From assembly GCA_016218725.1 (NCBI GenBank), contig JACRDB010000036.1, positions 1 through 51,822 of the forward strand: a DNA stretch of 51,822 nt, written 5' to 3'. The translations under genes and the position numbers were made by a program. The notes under the pieces were generated by a model. The model was not told the origin of the DNA and searched no databases. It saw only the letters and a program-made list of their open reading frames with translations. This document shows, in pieces, positions 42,436-51,627 of this stretch (within the stretch, counting starts at the first letter, position 1; each line of letters starts with the position of its first letter). The DNA is from Deltaproteobacteria bacterium (GTDB lineage Bacteria; Myxococcota_A; Polyangia; Polyangiales; Ga0077539).

Positions 42436-44310
42436 CTACCGGCAGGTGCCGCCGACGCAGCGCGCCTCGGTGCCGCAGCAGCCGTCGTTGGCGGTGCATG
42501 CGCCGCCCGTGGCGTTGCAGCACGTCATGCCGAAGCCCCGGCTGCGCCCGCAGGTGCGGCCCATGGCGCAGCACAGCGGGGCCGGGAGGCCCTCGCGGCA
42601 GGTGACGCCCTCCCCCAGGACGCAGCCCGTCATGGTGGAGGTGGTGCACACCCCGCTCACGCAGCGCGTGCCCGAGCAGCAGTTCAGGTCGAGCAGGCAG
42701 CGGCCGCCCGCGGGCGTGCAGAGCCCCGTCCCGCGGCACATGCCGAGCAGGCACAGCGCGCCGCTGCAGCAGTCCGTGGGGCTCGCGCAGCGCTCACCCT
42801 CGCCGGAGCACATCGGCGCGGCGGCGCAGGTGCCCCGGGTGCACGTGAGCCCCGTGCAGCACGCCGCGTCGGTGGAGCACGCCCCGCCCGCCGGGGCGCA
42901 CATGGAGCTGGTCTGGCAGGTCCCGCGCAGGCACGCGAGCCCCGTGCAGCAGGCCGAGGTGGCGGCGCAGGCGGCCCCGGCGGCGGCGCACATGGTGGCC
43001 GCCCGGCACCGCCCCGCGGTGCAGGTGGTGCCCATGCAACAGTCCGCGCTGGTGGTGCAGACGCTCCCGCTCGCCTGGCACGCGCAGCGGCCCGACGCGC
43101 ACGTCATGGACCCGCAGCAGTCCTCGCTGGTGCGGCACGCGGCGGCGGCCTCGGCGCAGCAGGTGGCCACCGTGGGGTTGGCCCTGCACGACAGCCCCCC
43201 GCAGCACAGCGGCGCCCCCGTCGGGCACGGGGCCCCGGGGGCCGTGCACGCCGCCGGGCGGCACACCCCGCCCTCGCAGCCGAGGCCCGTGCAGCAGTCC
43301 GCGCTCGTGGCGCAGCGAGAGCCGCTCGCCTGACACGCGCAGCGTCCCCGCTGGCAGGTCATCTGCCCGCAGCAGTCGGTGTCCCCGCCGCAGACACCCC
43401 CCGCCTCCAGGCAGCAGGTCGGCGTCGTCGGGTTGCCGCGGCAGCTGAGCCCCGCGCAGCAGCGAGAGGACCCCGCCGTGCACGCCGTCCCCGTCGCGGT
43501 GCACATCCCGTCGGAGCGCGCGCACACCCCCATGGCGCATGCCAGCCCCGCGTTGCAGGTGCCCGTGCCGCAGCACGGCTGCCCCGCCGCCCCGCATGCG
43601 GGCGCCTCCGCGCAGCGGCCCATCACACACGCCCGCCCCGTCGGGCATGCGTTGCCGCAGCGGCCGCAGTTGCGCGCGCTGGTGCTGGGGTCCTGGCAGG
43701 ACCCGTCGCAGCACAGGACCCCGGCGTTGCAGGTGCCCATGCCGCAGCACGGCTGCCCCGCCGCCCCGCAGGCGGACATCGGCCGCCCGCAGCGCCCCGC
43801 CTGGCACGTGAGGCCAGACATGCACGGCGGGTCCGTCGCGCAGCAGCCCTGGCCGTCCCCGCCGCACGCTGTGGTGGCGCGGCAGGAGCCCGCCTCGCAC
43901 ATGGTCCCCAGGGCGCAGCGATTGCCCTCGCAGCACGGCTGCCCCACGGCCCCGCACGCCCCGGCGTCCGGCGTCCCCCCATCGCCCACGGGCGCGTCCC
44001 CCACCGGCGCGTCCATGGCCGGCACGTCCATGGTCGGCGCGTCGGTGGTGGGTGTGTCCGTGGTGGGTGCGTCGGTGGTGGGTGCGTCCGTGGTGGCGCT
44101 GTCGGTCCCCGGTGGCTGGTCCTCGGTGCTGCCGTCGCTTGCTCCGTCCGGCGCGGCGCTGTCTGGGGTGGTGGTGTCCGTGGGCTCGCCCGTGTCCTCC
44201 ACGCTGGTGTCAGGCTCCATCACGCTCGGAGGGCTGTCCCCGCAGCCCGGCGAGAAGAGCGCCAACACCGCCAGCAGCGCGGTCGTTCGAAGACGGGACC
44301 AGGAACCCAT
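42436..44310 (-). CDS. large cysteine-rich repeat lipoprotein
   Basis: A 624-residue product. The signal MGSWSRLRTTALLAVLALFSPGC has a lipobox Cys at 23. An acidic Asp/Thr/Pro spacer (to about residue 110) contains short tandem repeats such as TTDAPTTDTP, encoded by 15-bp units near 44040-44100. The rest consists of repeated modules of about 22-45 residues rich in CC pairs (GQPCCGTGTCNAGL, RCCAGLSCRGNP, DCCGSMTC). A 47-bp DNA stretch is duplicated at 43551-43597 and 43724-43770 with one mismatch. It should be anchored in the outer membrane and exposed; ligand unknown. The ATG at 44310 is chosen over an upstream in-frame codon outside the signal. Confidence 0.82.
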   Translation of the reverse strand: MGSWSRLRTTALLAVLALFSPGCGDSPPSVMEPDTSVEDTGEPTDTTTPDSAAPDGASDGSTEDQPPGTDSATTDAPTTDAPTTDTPTTDAPTMDVPAMDAPVGDAPVGDGGTPDAGACGAVGQPCCEGNRCALGTMCEAGSCRATTACGGDGQGCCATDPPCMSGLTCQAGRCGRPMSACGAAGQPCCGMGTCNAGVLCCDGSCQDPSTSARNCGRCGNACPTGRACVMGRCAEAPACGAAGQPCCGTGTCNAGLACAMGVCARSDGMCTATGTACTAGSSRCCAGLSCRGNPTTPTCCLEAGGVCGGDTDCCGQMTCQRGRCACQASGSRCATSADCCTGLGCEGGVCRPAACTAPGAPCPTGAPLCCGGLSCRANPTVATCCAEAAAACRTSEDCCGSMTCASGRCACQASGSVCTTSADCCMGTTCTAGRCRAATMCAAAGAACAATSACCTGLACLRGTCQTSSMCAPAGGACSTDAACCTGLTCTRGTCAAAPMCSGEGERCASPTDCCSGALCLLGMCRGTGLCTPAGGRCLLDLNCCSGTRCVSGVCTTSTMTGCVLGEGVTCREGLPAPLCCAMGRTCGRSRGFGMTCCNATGGACTANDGCCGTEARCVGGTCR

Positions 44311-44452
44311 GGGAGAGCACTCCTCGCGGTGGTGGAGCCCCACCGTACCGCAGTTCCTCGTCGCTGTGTGGGCGCTAGCGGGGATGTGTGGGTGAATGTA
44401 GGAGGTGCTCTGTCCAAGGGCGGGCGGCTCCCAGGGGAGCGGCAGGCGGGCG

Positions 44453-46462
44453 CTACTCGCAGGTGTTGGGGGCGAGGCGGGTGAACACGAAGGGGTCGCC
44501 GATGATGGCGCAGTCGTTGTTCATGCCCGCGAGGATCCCGGCCCGCTCGTCGATGTTCATGGTGAAGCGGCCGGTGTTGGCGTTGAAGGTCAGGTCCGCC
44601 TCGACGTTGCCGTAGGGGGGCACCGGGATCTCGATGCGCTCGGTGTGGGTGGCGGCGGTGGTGATCCACGGGAGGGTGCCGATCTCGTAGGTCCCGGTGA
44701 AGTCCACCGGGGTGAAGAACACCTCGCAGGTCTGGCCATTGCGGGTGGCGCGCATCCTGGCGTCCTCCAGCATGGTGACCGTGAGGGTGCCCGCGCCGCT
44801 GTCCCACAGGACCGAGACGTCAAAGGGCTGGCCGCCCGAGTCCGTGGAGGTCCAGGTGCCCGAGAGCGGGTCCGAGGCTCCCCCCGGCGAGCGCGCCTGC
44901 GAGAGCGAGAAGCTCCCGCGGTTGCCGTTGTAGAGCGGCGACCCGATGGCCAGGTCCTCGTGGACCGTGCGCTGGACGAAGTCCGCCGCGAGGGCGCGCC
45001 CGAAGAGCTGGTTGCTGCGCGTGCCCCAGAGGACCATCCCCCCGCTGGCGGCCACCTCGGCGCCGTCGAGCCCCGCGGGGATGATCTTCACGGCCCCCGC
45101 GTTGATCACCGCTGGGAGGAGGCTGGTGTGGTCCTCGCCGGGGATCCCGACGGCGACCTCCTCGCCCGCCGCGCAGGACCCGGTGGTGCCCTGGGTGCCG
45201 TTGGAGCCGAAGAAGTTCCCCACGGCGACGGCGTGGGCGTAGCGGTCGTCGGCCACCGGCGTGGGGTTGCGGTCGCAGCGCTGCCACGCCACCTGCAGCG
45301 GCGCCCCGGTGGCGCCCGTGAACTGGTACTGGCACAGGGCCCCGACGTCCCGGGAGCCGTTGTAGTCCATCCCCGGCGCGCCCACCGCCAGGCCCGGTCG
45401 GGCGCCGTCGTTCCGTCGGAGGAAGCCCGCGGCGAGGGAGAAGCCGAACTCGCCGCCCGCGGCGGCCGCGCCGGAGGGCGCCAGGGTCACCATGGAGTTC
45501 GGGTTCACGGGCGTAAAGCCCACCTGGCCGGTGAACAGGTACACCCTCCCGGCGCCGCCGCTGGCCGAGGGGCCCCCCACCGCCAGGTCCATCATCCCGT
45601 CCAGGTTGAAGTCCGCGATGGCCAGCCGCGTCCCGAAGCCCGTCCCCGCCGGACCGTTGATGGTCTGGAGCAGCGTGAAGGGCTGCGCCGCGCTCGGGAT
45701 CACCATGTACAGGTACACCCGGCTGCGCCCCGGCGCGCCCACGGCGATCCAGGCCGGCGGCTGCGTGCTCACGTCGTCCGGGTAGCGCGCGTCCAGCGTG
45801 TGCGGCGCCGCAATGGCCGCGCCGAAGCGCTCGCCCGCGAGGCCCCCGGCGGGCCGCAGCTCCCCGCCGCGCTGCCAGCCGTTCTGGTCCGAGCCCTGGT
45901 TCTCGTACCACTCGATGGCCCCGACGTTGTCGTAGCTCCCCGGCGCCCCGACGAGCATCTCCTCGCCGTAGGCCACCGGGCGCAGCTCCATCGCGTTGTT
46001 GGGCTGCGGGATCGAGAGCGTCCGCCCGCTGCGCACGTCCGACGCCAGGAGCGCGTAGCCGAGCTCCCGCACGCTGGCGTTCGGCGGGTTCAGGAGCCAC
46101 GTCGGGGCCGTGGTGTTCAGGTTCCCGGAGCCCATGTTCGTGCGGTTCATCCATACCCGCCCGGTGCCCGGCACCCCCGCCGCGACGTAGTACGGCGCCC
46201 CCGCCCCGACGGTGCGCTGGTTCTTGTCCACCGTGTAGTTGAAGAGCCCGCTCTGGCCCCAGGCGGCGATCTCCACCGCGAAGCCGAGCTGCTCCGTGTA
46301 CGCCGTGGAGTTGTCCTGCGTGTTGTTGAGCACCACGTCGCAGGAGTGCTCGCACACCGACGGGTTGCTGATCTCGTAGAGCGTGTACTCGCTGGTGCAG
46401 CCCCCGAGGAGGACCGCCAGCGCGCCCAGGCGGGCGGCCAGGGGAGAGTTTCGTGAGCCCAT
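44453..46462 (-). CDS. FG-GAP (integrin-like beta-propeller) lipoprotein
   Basis: A 669-residue product. The ATG at 46462 starts MGSRNSPLAARLGALAVLLGGC, with lipobox Cys22. The body contains repeated beta-propeller blades with calcium-loop-like DFNLDGMMDLAVGGPSA and blade ends such as GRVYLFTGQ, GAPGSYDNVGAIEWYENQG and VGNFFGSNG. The last about 120 residues look like a separate beta domain (GTLTVTMLEDARM). Such propellers mediate adhesion or extracellular binding. It lies 142 bp upstream of the Cys-rich lipoprotein gene on the same strand. Confidence 0.85.
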   Translation of the reverse strand: MGSRNSPLAARLGALAVLLGGCTSEYTLYEISNPSVCEHSCDVVLNNTQDNSTAYTEQLGFAVEIAAWGQSGLFNYTVDKNQRTVGAGAPYYVAAGVPGTGRVWMNRTNMGSGNLNTTAPTWLLNPPNASVRELGYALLASDVRSGRTLSIPQPNNAMELRPVAYGEEMLVGAPGSYDNVGAIEWYENQGSDQNGWQRGGELRPAGGLAGERFGAAIAAPHTLDARYPDDVSTQPPAWIAVGAPGRSRVYLYMVIPSAAQPFTLLQTINGPAGTGFGTRLAIADFNLDGMMDLAVGGPSASGGAGRVYLFTGQVGFTPVNPNSMVTLAPSGAAAAGGEFGFSLAAGFLRRNDGARPGLAVGAPGMDYNGSRDVGALCQYQFTGATGAPLQVAWQRCDRNPTPVADDRYAHAVAVGNFFGSNGTQGTTGSCAAGEEVAVGIPGEDHTSLLPAVINAGAVKIIPAGLDGAEVAASGGMVLWGTRSNQLFGRALAADFVQRTVHEDLAIGSPLYNGNRGSFSLSQARSPGGASDPLSGTWTSTDSGGQPFDVSVLWDSGAGTLTVTMLEDARMRATRNGQTCEVFFTPVDFTGTYEIGTLPWITTAATHTERIEIPVPPYGNVEADLTFNANTGRFTMNIDERAGILAGMNNDCAIIGDPFVFTRLAPNTCE

Positions 46463-46657
46463 GACAGATCCTCGCGGCAGGCGCGGAGCGCGCGGGCGCT
46501 GGAGCGCGCCCGGGCGAGAGGTCGCCGCCGCGAGCCTCTCCTGGTGCAACGGCGGTACCACCGAGGCCCCGCCTGCGTTCCCGCGCGCCGCGGGTGTGGC
46601 CTCGCGGCGGCACTGTTGCGGTGCCTCTACATGGCGCCCGCGGTAGCCACCCTGGCG

Positions 46658-47386
46658 TTACGTCAGGTCCCGGTCCTGCACCACCCGCGCGCCCACCGCC
46701 AGGGGCCCGAGGCCGTACGCCGCGAGCACCAGCGCCGTCACCGCCGCGCTCGTCGGCGCCGCGCCGCCACCGCCGGCGTCCTGGGCCTCCGACGCCACCC
46801 GCGCCAGGTGCCCGATGTGTGTGGTGAGCGACGCATGCTGGAGCGCCCCCGGCGCCACCGAGAGGGCGCCCTCGGTGAGCGTCAGGAGCCCCACCGTGGC
46901 CACCAGCGGGTGCCGCGGGAAGAGCAGCGCCACCCCCGTCGAGAAGCCCGCCAGGACCACGCCCTCCAGGCCCAGCGCCAGGGGGATCCGCCAGAGGGAG
47001 CCCAGGTCCCCGTTGGCCACCAGCGCGTTGGCGATGGCCAGGAAGCCCCCGGCGATGCCGAGCATCAGCCCCGCCACGACGGCCATCCCCAGGAACTCCC
47101 CGAGCACCACCGCCGCCCGGGACACCGGACGGGTGAAGGGGTACACCACCGTGCGGTGCTCCAGCGCCTCGCCCACCGGGCCCGCCACCAGCGCCGCCAC
47201 CAGGAGCGGCCCGAGCACCCTCAGCGCCAGGGGCCCCGCCACCGCGATGCCCCCGAGGTCCGCGTAGCCGAGCGCCCCGCACAGCACCGCCGGCAGCAGC
47301 GAGAGCCCCAGCATGGTGTACGTGCTCACCCTCCGCGCCGCCCGCGAGAGCGTCACCCCCGCCATCACCTGCACCGTGTCCATCAT
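46658..47386 (-). CDS. ABC-2 type transporter permease
   Basis: A 242-residue membrane protein with six hydrophobic helices: about 25-45, 48-70, 80-110, 118-140, 150-170 and near the C-terminus. No ATP-binding motif is present. Its ATG at 47386 overlaps the stop of the ATPase gene by 4 bp, which pairs it with that subunit. It is the last gene of the four-gene ABC cluster. Confidence 0.8.
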   Translation of the reverse strand: MMDTVQVMAGVTLSRAARRVSTYTMLGLSLLPAVLCGALGYADLGGIAVAGPLALRVLGPLLVAALVAGPVGEALEHRTVVYPFTRPVSRAAVVLGEFLGMAVVAGLMLGIAGGFLAIANALVANGDLGSLWRIPLALGLEGVVLAGFSTGVALLFPRHPLVATVGLLTLTEGALSVAPGALQHASLTTHIGHLARVASEAQDAGGGGAAPTSAAVTALVLAAYGLGPLAVGARVVQDRDLT

Positions 47387-48327
47387 GGCGCTGTGCCCCC
47401 CTTGCGCTCCGCCGTGAGGTACCGGAACACCGCCGCCAGGTTGTCGTCCGGCGAGGTGAGCGCGCGGAGCTTCACGCCCTTCTCCAGCGCCACCCGCGGG
47501 ATCGCGCTGTAGGCCTCGTCCGGCTGCCGGGTCTCCAGCTCCACCCGGTGCTCCCCCGCGAAGCGCAGGGTCACCACCCAGGGCTCCCTCGCCAGCGCCG
47601 CGCCCAGGTCCCGCGGGCGGTCGCACTCCAGCGCCACGTGGTGCGGGTGCCGGTCGATCATCGCCCGGATCACGTGCACGTTGCCCTGCGCCAGGAGCTG
47701 CCCCTGGTACAAGAGCACGATCTCCCGGGTCATGGTCTCCACCTCGTCCAACAAGTGCGAAGACACCAGCACCGAGCGCCCTCGCTTGCCCAGGTCCGTC
47801 ACCACGTCCAGCACCTTGGCCCGCGCCAGCGGGTCCAGGCCCGTCATGGGCTCATCGAGGATCACCACCTCCGGGTCGTGCACCAGGGCCTGGGCCAGCT
47901 TGGTGCGCTGGCGCATGCCCTTGGAGTACGTGGACAGCGGCCGGTCCATCGCCGCCGTGAGCCCCACCCGCTCCAGCTCCTCGCCCGCGCGCGCATGCGC
48001 GCGCGCAGGGTCGAGGCCCCCGAGCCGCGCCAGCGCCGTCACGAACTCCCGGCCCGTGAGCTCTTCATAGAACACCTCGATCTCCGGCGCGTACCCCAGC
48101 CGCCGGAAGACCTCCTCCGAGGGAACCCGCCGCCCGAGCATGCGCGCCTCCCCACGCGAGGGGGACACCTCCCCGGTGAGCACCTTCATCAGCGTGCTCT
48201 TGCCCGCGCCGTTGGGACCCAGGAGCCCGGTCACACCTACACCCACCGACACCGTCACGTCCCGCAGTCCCAGGACGGGGCCGTACCATTTGGACACGCC
48301 CTTGAGCTCCAGCACCGGCTCGCTCAT
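47383..48327 (-). CDS. ABC transporter ATP-binding protein (ABC-2 family)
   Basis: A 314-residue ATPase. Walker [10 protein letters not shown], the signature [20 protein letters not shown], Walker [14 protein letters not shown] and the switch His in SSHLLDEVE are intact; about 90 residues follow as a regulatory C-domain. The ATG at 48327 overlaps the previous permease's stop by 4 bp. It would power the permeases encoded on either side; the exported substrate is unknown. Confidence 0.93.
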   Translation of the reverse strand: MSEPVLELKGVSKWYGPVLGLRDVTVSVGVGVTGLLGPNGAGKSTLMKVLTGEVSPSRGEARMLGRRVPSEEVFRRLGYAPEIEVFYEELTGREFVTALARLGGLDPARAHARAGEELERVGLTAAMDRPLSTYSKGMRQRTKLAQALVHDPEVVILDEPMTGLDPLARAKVLDVVTDLGKRGRSVLVSSHLLDEVETMTREIVLLYQGQLLAQGNVHVIRAMIDRHPHHVALECDRPRDLGAALAREPWVVTLRFAGEHRVELETRQPDEAYSAIPRVALEKGVKLRALTSPDDNLAAVFRYLTAERKGGTAP

Positions 48328-49190
48328 CCCCGTACGACCTCCGCCCGCGAGAGCCTCCAGGCCGCGACGCCCAGCCCGAGGCCGAGCCACAGCGCGCAGG
48401 CCACGGCGGGCACGGCGTCGTACCAGCCGCCGAAGCGGCGGTGGAGCACCAGCATGTCCCCGAGGGCCTCGGCGGAGCCCGTGACGTGCAGGGCTTCGAG
48501 CCAGGGCTTGTGGGCCACGCGGGCCACCCCGAAGAGGAGCACCCAGCTGCCGGCCACGAGCCCCGCGAACATCGCCTGGGCCAGGCCCTTCCTGCGGGTG
48601 AGGGACGACAGCCCCAGGGCCACGGCGGTCATGGCCAGCACCCGCAGCCCCAGGGGGCCCGCCGAGAGGGCCGCGGTCTTGAGCACCGTCAGGGCCTCGC
48701 CTCCCAGCACCAGGCGCACGGACATCAACACCGCGAAGGTCCCGTAGGACAGGACCAGGCTCCAGCCCGCGGAGCCCAGGAGCCTCCCCAGGAGGTACTG
48801 CCCCACCCCGATGGGACGGGCGAAATGGAACTGGAACGCCCCGGCGTTCAGGTCCGCCGCCAGCGCCGGGGCCCCGCAGGCGAGGACCAGGAGGAACGTC
48901 GGCCCCTGCTGCGCCTCGATGGCCGTGATGCCCACCTCGCGGTCCAGGTTGGCGAGGAGCCCCGACGCCGCGCTCCCCAGGCCGCTATTGCCGAAGAGCG
49001 ACAGCATCGCCAGCTTGAGGATGCTCACCGTGGCCCAGATGATCCCCAGGCCGAAGAGCACCTTCACCCAGCGCTGGCGGAGCTGCAGGACCATGGCCCA
49101 GCGGGCCACCACCAGCGCTCGCAGCCACGGGTTGCCGCGCCCACCGGTGTAGCGCTTGTACTTGAGGTCGTGGATCGCGCCTTCGGCCAT
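48324..49190 (-). CDS. ABC-2 type transporter permease
   Basis: A 288-residue membrane protein. A basic cytoplasmic N-terminus ([23 protein letters not shown]) precedes a six-helix membrane domain; the segment [25 protein letters not shown] is a common ABC-2 element joining helices 2 and 3. It starts 4 bp after the stop of the first ATPase and overlaps the second ATPase by 4 bp. Confidence 0.85.
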   Translation of the reverse strand: MAEGAIHDLKYKRYTGGRGNPWLRALVVARWAMVLQLRQRWVKVLFGLGIIWATVSILKLAMLSLFGNSGLGSAASGLLANLDREVGITAIEAQQGPTFLLVLACGAPALAADLNAGAFQFHFARPIGVGQYLLGRLLGSAGWSLVLSYGTFAVLMSVRLVLGGEALTVLKTAALSAGPLGLRVLAMTAVALGLSSLTRRKGLAQAMFAGLVAGSWVLLFGVARVAHKPWLEALHVTGSAEALGDMLVLHRRFGGWYDAVPAVACALWLGLGLGVAAWRLSRAEVVRG

Positions 49191-49194
49191 TGGG

Positions 49195-50106
49195 CTATTC
49201 CAGGAGCTTGAGGAAGGTCTCGTCCAGAGTGTTCGCCTTGGGGGCCAGGTGGCGCACCTGCGTGTGCGTGTCCACCGCGCAGCGCCACACGACGTCCAGG
49301 TCGCCGTCGGGCAGGGCCAGGAGCAGCGTGGAGCCCGCCGCGTCGCCGCCCGGGGTCACCGCCACGCCCTTGTCCGTGAGGGCCCGCGAGAGCGCCCCCG
49401 CGTCGCCCTTGCAGCGCGCCAGGTAGCGCCCGTCCCCGCGCCCGAGGAGCTCCTTCAAGGGCGCGTCCGCCACGAGCCTCCCGGCGGAGAGCACCAGCAC
49501 GTGGTCGCACACCCGCTCCACGTCCGAGAGCAGGTGCGTGGACAGCACCACGTCACAGCCCCGACGGTCCTTCAAGTCCGCGACAAGACTCAACATTTCT
49601 TCCCTCGACGGGGGGTCCAGGCCGTTCGTCGGCTCGTCCAGGAAGAGCAGGTCCGGGTCATGGACGATGGCCGCCGCGAGCTTGGTGCGCTGGCGCAACC
49701 CCGTGGAGTAGCCCTGCACCGGGAGGTAGCGCTTGTCGTCCACGCCCACGTGGAAGAGCGCGGCGTGGGCGCGCTCCACGGCCTCGTTGGGGGGGAGGCC
49801 CGCGAGCTCGGCCCCGTAGGCGCAGAGCTCCACGGCGGTCATGTCCGGCAGGAACGCGTCGTCCTCGGGCATGTAGCCCACGCGCGCGCGCACGCCCAGG
49901 GGGTCCGTCTGGGGGTCCACCCCGAGCACCTCCACGCTCCCGGAGGTGACCCGCGTGAGCCCGAGGAGGATCTTCAGGAGCGTGCTCTTGCCCGCCCCGT
50001 TGGGCCCGAGGAGGGCGGTCCTGCCCGCGGGGATCGTGAGGGACAGGTTGTCCAGCGCGGTGACGCCCTCGTAGCTGCGCGTGACCCCTTGGACCCGGAC
50101 CTGCAC
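49195..50106 (-). CDS. ABC transporter ATP-binding protein (ABC-2 family)
   Basis: A 303-residue ATPase starting at a GTG (MQVRVQGVTRSYEGV). Walker [11 protein letters not shown], the signature YSTGLRQRTKLAAAIVHDPD, Walker B LLFLDEPTNGLDP and switch His in STHLLSDVE are present. It resembles the second ATPase in the cluster, suggesting an ATPase-permease pair duplication. It starts 32 bp after the HIT gene stop. Confidence 0.92.
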   Translation of the reverse strand: MQVRVQGVTRSYEGVTALDNLSLTIPAGRTALLGPNGAGKSTLLKILLGLTRVTSGSVEVLGVDPQTDPLGVRARVGYMPEDDAFLPDMTAVELCAYGAELAGLPPNEAVERAHAALFHVGVDDKRYLPVQGYSTGLRQRTKLAAAIVHDPDLLFLDEPTNGLDPPSREEMLSLVADLKDRRGCDVVLSTHLLSDVERVCDHVLVLSAGRLVADAPLKELLGRGDGRYLARCKGDAGALSRALTDKGVAVTPGGDAAGSTLLLALPDGDLDVVWRCAVDTHTQVRHLAPKANTLDETFLKLLE

Positions 50107-50138
50107 CGGGCGCACCCTAGCACGTCTGTGTCGCCGTA

Positions 50139-50558
50139 CTACCCCCGACGCGCGGCCGCGGCGAGGCTCCGGGCCAGCTCCGGGGCGTCGTCCCCCGCGG
50201 GCGAGGAGGGCCAGCGCACGCCGAGGCCCTGGCGCTCGTCGGGCGTGGGGATGATATGAAAATGTACGTGGAACACGGCCTGGTGGGCCAGCGGGCCGTT
50301 GTTCTGGAGGACATTGTACGCCTCGCAGCCGGTGACCTCCTTGATGGCCCGGCAGAGCCTGGGGAGCACCCTCCCCAGGGCCTCCGCCGAGGCGTCCGAC
50401 AGCGCGTCCAGCGTGGCCGCGGGCTCCTTGGGGATCACCAGGGTGTGGCCCCGGGCCAGGGGGTATACGTCCAGGAAGGCCAGCACGTGGTCGTCCTCGT
50501 AGACCTTGTGGCAAGGGATCTCTCCCCGGAGGATCCTGCCGAAGATGGTGTCGGGCAT
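50139..50558 (-). CDS. HIT-family nucleotide hydrolase
   Basis: A 139-residue protein. The His-x-His-x-His motif is HVHFHIIP (His97, His99, His101), preceded by DTIFGRILRGEIPCHKVYED and DVYPLARGHTLVIPK, typical of the HINT branch that hydrolyses AMP-lysine or adenosine phosphoramidates. Cytosolic. The ATG at 50558 (MPDTIFGR) is preferred to an earlier in-frame start. It is probably the first gene of the transcript containing the ABC genes. Confidence 0.93.
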   Translation of the reverse strand: MPDTIFGRILRGEIPCHKVYEDDHVLAFLDVYPLARGHTLVIPKEPAATLDALSDASAEALGRVLPRLCRAIKEVTGCEAYNVLQNNGPLAHQAVFHVHFHIIPTPDERQGLGVRWPSSPAGDDAPELARSLAAAARRG

Positions 50559-50614
50559 GGCCCCGACGGTAGCGCCGCCGCCCGCCTGGGCGCCATGGGT
50601 GTACACTCCCTACC

Positions 50615-51337
50615 GTGCGGCATGCCGTAGCCCGCGTCCGCGGTCGCGCCCCGGAGGCCCCGAGCCGGGTGCGCTCGAGCTCCTTCGGCGTGCAGCGCTG
50701 GAGCACCGCGGGGGCCGTCACCGGGATGCTGTCGTGCATGTGCGTCGCCTGGGGGGGCGGGCCGGCGTCGTCCACCCAGGGCTTCGCCGTGCTCCTCGGG
50801 GCCTTCGGGGCCTGGGCGGGCTCGCGCCTCGGGAGGGTGCTCCATGACACGCGCCAGGCGCGCCGCTGGGGGCTCCTGGAGGCCCGGGCGGAGCCCTCCA
50901 CGGTGCGCGCCGCGGGGGAGGGCTGGGTGCGCCTGGTGGGCGTGGTGCGCGCCCTGGAGCCCGTCCTGGGCCCCGGGGAGGTCCCCTGCGTGGCCTGGGC
51001 CTCGCGCTCCCTGGAGGGCGACGGCGCCGTCGCCTCGCGCTTCCACGACCTTGTCGAGGGCGGCTCCTTCGAACTGGACGACGGCTCCGGGGAGGTGGCC
51101 CGGGTGGACGCCCGGCACCTGCGCCTCCTCGGTGTGGACCTCGGGGACACGGATGAGGTGCTGCTGCGGGACGGCGCCCGCTGCGAGGTCACGGGCCTCG
51201 CGGCGCGGGTACCGCTGCCCGAGGCGCTGGGCCCCGTACCTCACCGGTCCATGGCCACGCGGCTGGAGCTCTACGGCACCGAGAGCCACCCCGTGGTGCT
51301 CCGGCCCGTAGGCTGGGCGCGCCACGGGGGGCGGTGA
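50615..51337 (+). CDS. membrane protein with GIDE-like domain, unknown function
   Basis: A 240-residue product from a GTG at 50615. A hydrophobic region at about residues 30-72 probably forms one or two helices. The following domain has GWVRLVGVVRALEPVLGPGE, then PCVAWASRSLEG and FELDDGSGEVARVDA, a pattern resembling GIDE (MUL1-like) or OB-fold domains in bacterial membrane proteins. The resemblance is moderate. It is divergent from the HIT gene with a 56-bp gap. Confidence 0.6.
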   Translation: MRHAVARVRGRAPEAPSRVRSSSFGVQRWSTAGAVTGMLSCMCVAWGGGPASSTQGFAVLLGAFGAWAGSRLGRVLHDTRQARRWGLLEARAEPSTVRAAGEGWVRLVGVVRALEPVLGPGEVPCVAWASRSLEGDGAVASRFHDLVEGGSFELDDGSGEVARVDARHLRLLGVDLGDTDEVLLRDGARCEVTGLAARVPLPEALGPVPHRSMATRLELYGTESHPVVLRPVGWARHGGR

Positions 51338-51392
51338 CGGGAGGCCGCCGCACCCACATGTAGGTGGGATGATGTTCGAGAGCGTCTCTCCG

Positions 51393-51627
51393 CGGTGACC
51401 TCACCCCCCCGGCCCCATAGGCGCCAGGATAAGGGCTCCGAGGTCTGAATTTCGGGCACTTCAGGCAGCGGGTGGGGCTTCGAGGACGGCACGGTCGGCG
51501 ACCGCGCCGCCGCGCCGCCCGAGCTCCTGACGCTCTTTCGCCCGGGGTTCGCCAGCGCAACGGCCTCCGAGGTCGCGTCGCTCACCCCGGGCTACGGAAG
51601 GCGGTCACCGCGCCTCCGCGCGGTTGC
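51393..51627 (-). repeat. dispersed repeat element, copy 2 (inverted)
   Basis: The tail at 51393-51423 and the front at 51566-51627 match copy 1 in reverse orientation. The core between them (about 51424-51545) is unrelated to the tandem repeat of copy 1. The frame beginning with GTG at 51585 reads MSDATSEAVALANPG, the same opening as copy 1, and runs on past the tail. Upstream, 51338-51392 holds only a small hairpin (CCCAC-ATGTAG-GTGGG, about 51354-51369) after the preceding gene. Confidence 0.78.
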
